Assembly (NCBI GenBank): GCA_032718565.1 | Contig: JAVGVS010000023.1 | Location: 3,623,548-3,687,547 of the forward strand | Origin: Distichodus sexfasciatus | Lineage: Eukaryota > Chordata > Actinopteri > Characiformes > Distichodontidae | DNA length: 64,000 bases | Direction: 5' to 3' | Shown here: piece after piece, positions 1 to 64,000 of the stretch | Position numbering within the stretch: the first letter of the stretch is position 1 | Layout: the number at the start of each line of letters is the position of its first letter | The notes under the pieces: generated by a model | What the model was told of the DNA's origin: nothing | The model's input: the letters and a program-made list of their open reading frames with translations, nothing else | Databases searched by the model: none | Made by a program: the position numbers and the translations under genes

Positions 1-499
1 AAGTGCGCGGCACAGATTGTAGCTTTATAACTGACAGCATGCGGCGTGTCAGAGGATAGAGAAAAAGAGGGAAGGAAAGGAGGGAGGGAAGAGGGAAGAA
101 GAGGTGAAGATACGGCCAGGGGCATCATAAGCGCTCATATCCCATGTACGGACAAAAACACGAAACTTTGTGAAGCTGATGAGAAGCCCGCGACGTTTTT
201 TTTAGTTTTTTTTTGGGGGGGGGGGGCACATTTTACCCCCGCGTCCGCTTCCCACCTAACTATCCCGTTCTTTTTTGTAATGTAACACAGCCCCGACTCT
301 GAGTGCTATTTCTATTGCAGCAGATCTACCTGCGTGCATGAAAAGGTGCGTGTGTATATAAATCACCTGCTGTAAGCTACTTGGCCACTGTGTTCCTATT
401 GTGTAAGCCTATCGATTAGCGGATCACCGCAATCATCAGAGTCATCATAATGAAGAGTAATCAAGAGATCAATACGGAGGATAGCTGGCCTTATATAGG
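1..499. other. upstream sequence with no gene seen
   Basis: No exon, RNA gene or recognisable transposon is visible. There is a purine-rich stretch at about 58-110 and a poly-G run at about 215-226 beside a poly-T run. It probably belongs to the distal upstream region of pou2f2. Confidence 0.5.
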
Positions 500-1818
500 A
501 TTAGTAAAAAAAAAAAAAAAGGGGAGAGAGGGGGTGGAAAGGAGGTAGGGAGGGAGGAAAGTGGGGGGAGGTATAGAGCTCGGGAAGGGGGGCAGAGAGA
601 GGGGGTGGGGGGAGTAGAGCGGCTGCTCCTCTCGTTTCAATGTAGCAGGCGGCGTTGGGCAGAGCGCTTTCATACTGCTGCGAGGCGGGCGGACAGAGCT
701 ACCGGGGCTCCCACACAACGGGACCGAGCGAGACGTACACACAGACGGATGGCGGGACAGAGCCAAAGAACGAATTCCGCGTGACCGGGTACCGTGTTTC
801 TTCTTTTCGCTTAGTTTTAGACGGGGAAAAAGAGAGAGGGAGAAAAAAAGATAGCGGCCGTCCGGTTTATTTATTTATCGATTGGTTGCGTTTTAATTAC
901 TGGCCTGTGACTGGGAGCGAGGTGGGAGGAGCGAACAGCCGAGCGGGTCCCTGCGTAGCCTTACTTATACAATTATTTAAATATATCGAGGATGATTCAA
1001 TTATATATTTATTCCGTGAATGCTGCTTGATCTGCATGCGCGCGTGAAGTGATACGCGGAACAGCTGAAAACCAAATAGATAAACACAGATATTTCTCTG
1101 AAACATTTATGAACAGTTGTTTGTTTCTCTTTTTGTAGCCGACTCTGCCAGCATTTGCCACTTGATAGCAACGAGCCAAATAGTTTTGTAGTAGAATGAA
1201 AAGAAATTTACCTTAACCTTTCAATACAAGCCAAACCAAAGCGGGACCGAACGAGGCGTCGCCAAGAATAGAAGGCCACGGTGACGTTTTACGTCCTCAT
1301 ACACACATAAAGACACACACACACACCTGTCTCAGAGTAACAGGCGGACATAACGGCGAGAGTTTGAATGAGATTAAACAATAGATAGTCACCTCCGTGA
1401 TTTAGGCTGCCTACAGTTATTTCGTCTGCTGTTATAAAACCGTGTAACGTTCACAGACCGGTACCGAACTTCCGTTTTCACATTTGACAACCGAAGAAGC
1501 GCCAATAAACACGTTGTTTTTATCAAAGAGCTGCTTCCTGACTATCCGTCTGTGTGTTAGTCCCCAAATCAGCACTCTCCAAACCAAGGGACCAGTGTGA
1601 ATACACCAGTAGCCTAATAATGACCAAAAGGCACAATACCAAAATTATAACCATTGCATAAACCTGTTATATAGCATAAACACACGAACTTAAACCAAAT
1701 AGTCTATGTACCAAAAAATAACGTTTCAGTCTACCTGTTAAAAAAGCAATCAAAGAAGACAAAGAAGAGAAGACAAGAAACTGTAAAAACAACAACAAAA
1801 AACAGACGACAGCGGATC
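500..1818 (+). promoter_or_regulatory. pou2f2: candidate distal promoter and 5' UTR of pou2f2
   Basis: A strongly G-rich purine block (about 518-615, many runs of three or more G) is followed by a CpG-rich stretch (about 620-960), and then by AT-richer sequence leading without a visible coding exon to the start codon at 1819. CpG-rich DNA ahead of the first coding exon fits a TATA-less promoter. A pyrimidine tract ending in TTTTTGTAG at about 1139 is a plausible acceptor, so the 5' UTR could itself be spliced. The start site cannot be fixed from sequence alone. The ORFs in this stretch are short and look non-coding. Confidence 0.45.
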
Positions 1819-58764
<56,946 letters not shown>

Positions 58765-61171
58765 CCGTGCAGCCGTTGCCGAAGACAACCAACGAAATTG
58801 CCTGAGGGGAGGAGTCGGAGGAGCGGAAACGAAGATGAAAAAATATAAAACCTCGCCTTTTCAACCAAAGCCATCTCTCACTCGATCCATCGCTCTCCTT
58901 TGCTCCCTCACTCTCCTTCTCCAGTCTTTTGATGCCAAAAAAATACCCAGACTGAAAAAAAGGGAGGAGGACCGAGTGCAGGAGAACGGGGGAGGAGGAG
59001 AGACGAGGAGAACGGGGGATGTTTAAACCAAAAAAAGAAGACTTAAAAAAGATAAATTTGATCTGTCTGTTCGTTTGGAGAGGTGGCAACGTAGAGGTTC
59101 TTTGAATGATGAATATACATTTACTCCTTTCTAATCGAGAAAAAAAGAGACTTACGACGACTGGATGAAACAGAGGGCAGGGATGAGAGCCGAAAAAGAG
59201 ACTTTGGAAAATTTAAAAAACGGGTGGCAAAGGAAAGGAATGAAGGAAGGACATTTTGACAAGTGTCAGTAGATGGAAGGGAAGAGTTTAAACCAAAAAA
59301 ATAAAAAATAAACAAGAAGTAGATGGAAAGGAAAGACTCACAAAGACAAAAAAATGACAAACATGCCAAAATTGCCAAATACCAAAATACCAAAAACCGA
59401 AACCAAAAAATCGGAGAGAAAAGCTTTACCTAAAAGACTTTGAATACCTGATCTGTCCAGGATCAGATCATCAGCTCACAAAACAGCACCAAAATATTCC
59501 TCTTTTTGGGGGGTTTCAGTTCGTTTACATTATTACCATCTTCCTCTAAGTTTGGTACCTTTTTCGAGCATCGTTTTTACACATCAAAACTTTTCTCTAC
59601 ATTCGCATCTTTCTGGATCTACCTCTGCTGTCAGCTTGCTAGATTCACCTGATACCAGATGATGATTTGTTCTCCATAATTCTGCCCATTCACACGTTTG
59701 TCCTTCTTCTTGCCATCTGCGGAATGACAAGGGGAGGTTTTAGAGAATATTTTAAAAACACGCTGTGAACTGCAGCCGACATGATACACAGAGATCGTGA
59801 TAATCTGCTTATGCAAATATTCTCTCAACCCCTTTGTCATCTCAGTTCTTCATCTGTACATCTTTTCTTTTCATCCTTTCATCCTTCGCTATCATTAACC
59901 TAGACTCATTCACTTGGATACCAAAGCTTTTGCCTGAACTTTTAGCTGTTGGCTAAAACAGGATTCAGGCAAGACCTCAGACATGTCAAAAAAAAAAACA
60001 AAACCAAAAAAACCCAACACCAACATACACAAGCAGATGAAGAAATGAAAATGAAATGTTATTTTTTTTTAAAGGCGACACTGTCCGCTCTGAGCCCCCA
60101 ACCCCCTGCCCTCCATCCTCTCTCAAAACCCCTCTCCGGTGCCTCAGAAAGACGCGATCATGAAAGAAGGGCCAGATCACCAACAAAAAGGAGCAACGAG
60201 GGAAAGGAAAACGGAGGACAAGAGGAGCAACATAACGAGGGTGGAGGAAAGAAAATCCACGATCTGGATGCAGGAGGCTTCAAACTGGGGTGCCAAACGT
60301 CGCCGCTTGGACGATTTCTTTTTTTTTTTTCTTTTCTTTCTTCCTAACATTTCCTACACAAGGATCAAACCAAAAATTGAAAGTCAGCGAAACCAATGAA
60401 CGACTGAACCGAACTGTATGAGAAAAAAAAAACTGATCCCAAAACCAAATATGAGGAGTGGACGAATAGGAGGCATATAAGGAAGGATGCATTTTAGAGG
60501 AGGGAGGTGGGCTCAACGCTTGTTCCTCCCAGTGTGTACCCACCTCTATTCGTTCACTCTCTTTCTCTTTCTTGGGTGGAGGAATATTTATTGACCTCAC
60601 TGAACTGAACTTCAATATATATATACATACATATATATTTTGTTTTATTGCTTTTTTTTCCCTCGATCTGTCTGTTGATTGCCGTATGACCTTGTCTCGT
60701 TCTTTCTATTTTTTCGGGACGACGGGGGGGTTGACGTATTGCCTATTTTCATATTTCGTCTCTCTTTCGTTGTTTTGACCTTATCGTGGGGAGTTTCTCA
60801 TCAGGTGGTTTGAAATAATACTGTGAAAATGTAGCTTCCAAATTTGGTTTTTTTTTTTTCGATCGAGAATGTTGTGGTGGGTGGATGAGGGAGGGAATGA
60901 GGGAGGGAGGGAGGGGACAAATTAAGCCAAAACTGATAAAACAAACCAAAAGCAAAACCTTGTTTTGACACACAAACCAAACCAAATAGCAACCAAACCA
61001 ATGCACAAGGGGGTGAATGGGACCCATGTACTGGTGCTAGGAGAGAAAGAGAGAAAGAATGTGAGAGAGGAAGTGTGTGCGAAAGAGAGAACGATGAAGA
61101 GATACATTGACAGTGCATCCTGAGTCAAACACTCATCGAGGGATTTGTATTTGTGTGGGCAAGTGTGTGTA

Positions 61172-61216
<45 letters not shown>

Positions 61217-61709
61217 AAGCTATTATCCAGCATGTAAACCAAACCGAAAATAACCTGCTAGCCTACACACCTTCTGTCCAGTGTGTCACCAAAAACCAAA
61301 AAAACAGTGTTTGACTTTGTGCGTGATCTTACTGAAACACAAACCAGAACACACACACACACACACACACATATCAAGCCAATGAGAAAACCAATGTAGG
61401 GGGCTGGGGTCGGGGTGGTGGTGGGGTCGAATCAACTGTAAAAGCAGTTGACATACACTTTTAGAGGGAATGTACCTGTTAGTGCTTCAATAGATTTTTG
61501 TAGGAAAAAAAGATCTATGTTCTACTGCTTACTTATTGCTAATGTAAAAAAAATAAGGCTGTGATAAAAAAAAAAGAAGTCCTTATGAAATGTTGATGAT
61601 GATGTTGATGATGATGATGATGACGGTGATGATGGCGACTTGATTTTAGACCAAAAGCTTTAAACTGTTTCTCTTGAACTTTTCGTTTTTCATTCGAGAA
61701 CAAAAATGT

Positions 61710-61822
61710 ATTTATAGACGGGGGAGGAGGGGAGGGATGGGTCGTATTTTTGCGATGGTTTGTTCGATGATTTGTATGTTGGCGACTCTCACGCTTTATT
61801 TATTGGCTTATTTATGTATTTA
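61710..61822 (+). promoter_or_regulatory. pou2f2: AU-rich element cluster in the 3' UTR
   Basis: ATTTA pentamers at 61710-61714, 61798-61802, 61810-61814 and 61818-61822, the last three in a U-rich setting. Such clusters bind ELAV/HuR and decay factors and often mark regulated mRNA stability. Function is inference. Confidence 0.45.
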
Positions 61823-63783
61823 TGATGCTTTTTTTTGGTTTCTTAATTTATGCGTTTGGTCTTTTTTTTTTCTTTGTAAGACAAAACTTGGGAAGATGTG
61901 GGTTGTTGTTCTGGGGTTGGGGGATAAAAAAAAATAGAGAAATAACTCTCATTGTTGAGATTAATGCGACACATTATCTCTTCTTTACACTCGTAGAAAC
62001 CAAAACCTCTTTTTAAAGCCAAATTTAACTACCAAATTTGACTCTTCCTTTGAGGGGCACAGGACGACTCCCGTTATCCGATTTGCTCGCTGTCACACCA
62101 AAGACTCAAAGGCTAATGTATATTTAAAATTGAAAAAGGTTCAGAAGAAATATCCAAAAAGGGATATTTCAAGCTTTACCGTCTCTTTTTAGCCTGTTAT
62201 CTGTGGGGAAAATGATTAGCATGGCTCAACATCTGTACTTCACGATCCAACTCGCTCTTATTTTTTCGCCCCTTCTGTCCCGTTTTTGGAATGAGTTGGA
62301 GACGAGAGAAAGTGAGAGAGAGAGAGAGACATTTCTGCATATACCTCATGTTTGATTAGAAATGCCAAATAGATTTAAAAAAAAATAGCTTTAACTTTTT
62401 GGGGGAGAAAAAAGAGGGTGAGCAGAGGAGACGTAGCTCAGGAGAGGGTTCGATTTGCTTCAATTGCGTGAGTAAAAGGGTTTACAAACTTCCCCCAAAA
62501 ATGATCCGTCTTCTACTTCTACTCCTTCTGTTTCTGTTCCTAGATTTCAAACGTTATATTCAGAGACGCGACAAAAAAAAAATCATCGTTCAGTAGCCGG
62601 AAATCGCTGGAAAGCCCAGAGAACAGCGGTAATTTTTTTGTTTTTGTTTTTTTCTTTTTGGTGTTTTTCACAGTGTGTATTTGTTGGTTGGTGTGTAGAC
62701 TTGTGAAAAATCCTCTGTGGAGAACCTACAACGATACCAAAGTTACCTCTGAGGGCTTTCGCATGTCCAAAACACAAAAATACACACCACTTTTTTTTAA
62801 ATACAGGCTTTAGTAGTTCATTTGGTCCGTCTCACGAACGCGTCAGGAACAGCTACTTCATGTAAAATCGCTTTCTTTCTTGTATTAGCCGGTTTTATTC
62901 GCTTTCTCATCGTGTAGATCAAACGTGACTGCAGCTTTTATATAATGTGCCGCTGGAGATGTCATAATGCCCTGTTCTGTATCTGTGGTTTTATGAGAAA
63001 AAAAAAACAAAAACCAAAAAAACAACAGAAAAACCATCCGAAAAGCATGGCTGCCAAAGCTCACTGAGACCAAGTTGAAAAGTACAACCTTGCTAATTGT
63101 ATCGTAAATGTACAACTTTAATATCTGACTTTGAACGTCACAATACTGTGCTTAGAAATATTGAAAACTTTGAACTGACTCGTCTTAAATTGTCGAAAAG
63201 CAACTTTCAACCGACAGGTCATATCGACAACGAAACAACATGCAACTCACCTTTCCATATCTAAATATGCCTTTATTTGTTCTTTTATGATAAGTATGCA
63301 TTGTATACGTTTTCCCTTCTTTCTTTCTTTTTTCTTTGTGCTTTCTTTAAACAATACAGCTTTAATCCAAAGGTAATTTGATGAGGGCAGCAAAGGAAGA
63401 TTTTACTTATAAAACCTCAACAGTGAAAACCAAAGAGTTTCTCCGTAACTTTTTTTCCTCTTTACGCATTTTTATGAAACATGCAGAACCTAAGCTGACG
63501 TTGGTAGATAATGACTCTTACGATGGTCACTCTTTTGCCTCTGTATTTCTGTATATGCTAGGATCCCCCCTTTCCCCCTTCTCTCTTTTTTATTTTTTGT
63601 CTGTGTGTTCTTCTGCTCTTACCTCAGAAGCTCATCATGGAGTCTGTAAGCCGTTTTGGTTTTTTTGGATTGCGTTCAAAAACTGTTGGACTGTCCCTTA
63701 CTCATCGCTCTCTGTGTGCCTGTTGTAATGGGGAGGGAAATGGGGAGGGGAGGGTGTGGGCCGACCAGCCAATATGTGTTAGG

Positions 63784-63789
63784 ATTAAA
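63784..63789 (+). terminator. pou2f2: candidate poly(A) signal ATTAAA
   Basis: ATTAAA (second commonest vertebrate signal) is followed about 25-45 nt later by a GT/T-rich stretch (GTGTCCAAGTGTGATTTATT) that could be the downstream element. It ends the long repeat-poor region after the stop codon. Earlier AATAAA hexamers near 59300 lie in an A-rich run without a clear GT-rich downstream element. Confidence 0.4.
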
Positions 63790-64000
63790 GTGCGACTTTA
63801 GACCAAAGAAGTGTCCAAGTGTGATTTATTTTCTCTTTTTTTATCTTTCACCTTTGTAAAAGCTTGTCAACATCAGGGGGAAAAAACCAACCCGGGGACG
63901 TAAGAGTTATGGATGGCAACGGTTCCAGTCTAGAAATGAAAGGAAGGGATGAGATGCTGTAAGGAATTCTGCTGCTGTCAGGAAGGCATGCTATACTTCT

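Larger units (their letters stand above)
58765..63810 (+). other. pou2f2: long 3' UTR of pou2f2
   Basis: There is no further coding exon and few transposons, in contrast to the introns. The stretch is rich in A-runs, CCAAACCAAA-like patches, (GT)n at about 61165-61206, (CA)n at about 61351-61370 and a (GAT)n run at about 61590-61620. AU-rich elements and a plausible poly(A) signal occur late. The small ORFs are not conserved-looking. The true 3' end is inferred. Confidence 0.6.

Overview
The window is vertebrate, almost certainly teleost fish, genomic DNA. It is dominated by introns, dense in (CA)n, (GA)n, (TA)n and (TTTC)n microsatellites, and carries tRNA-derived SINEs and short inverted-repeat DNA transposons of kinds common in fish. 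There are no operons and no prokaryotic features. The only protein-coding gene I can support is one plus-strand POU-family transcription factor gene, the fish counterpart of POU2F2 (Oct-2). It runs from a start codon at 1819 to a stop at 58764 in 16 coding exons. Every splice junction I placed keeps the reading frame, and the joined model is 2040 nt, or 679 residues.

Layout: 1-1818 is upstream and 5'-UTR sequence, with a G-rich then CpG-rich stretch. Exon 1 (1819-1918) encodes a distinctive N-terminus. Intron 1 (1919-40154, about 38 kb) holds most of the repeats, several CpG-rich non-repetitive blocks that look like regulatory elements, and two candidate alternative first exons (donors after 35387 and 37819). 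Exons 2-6 (40155-46067) encode the N-terminal region with a Gln/Ala-rich segment. Exons 7-8 (48696-49032) encode a Gln/Leu-rich activation region. Exons 9-10 (49905-50685) encode the POU-specific domain, and exons 11-12 (50775-53078) the linker and POU homeodomain. Exons 13-16 (55146-58764) encode the Pro/Ser-rich C-terminus. 58765 to about 63.8 kb is a long 3' UTR.

The most interesting observations are these. (1) Skipping exon 15 makes the start of exon 16 read in a second frame, giving a short C-terminus that resembles the end of the main human Oct-2 isoform, so the region appears to be dual-coding and conserved. (2) Three perfect octamer sites, the motif Oct-2 itself binds, lie within 434 bp in intron 4, suggesting autoregulation. 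(3) A 97-bp perfect inverted repeat around a TA-rich loop lies in intron 3. (4) A hAT-like element is nested in an older foldback transposon whose other arm preserves the empty target site. (5) Intron 1 holds several degenerate tandem arrays and a 2.8-kb pyrimidine-rich tract.

Exon calls rest on protein similarity recognised by eye plus splice-site phase. Repeat families are named only as far as termini and target-site duplications allow. Regulatory calls are inference.
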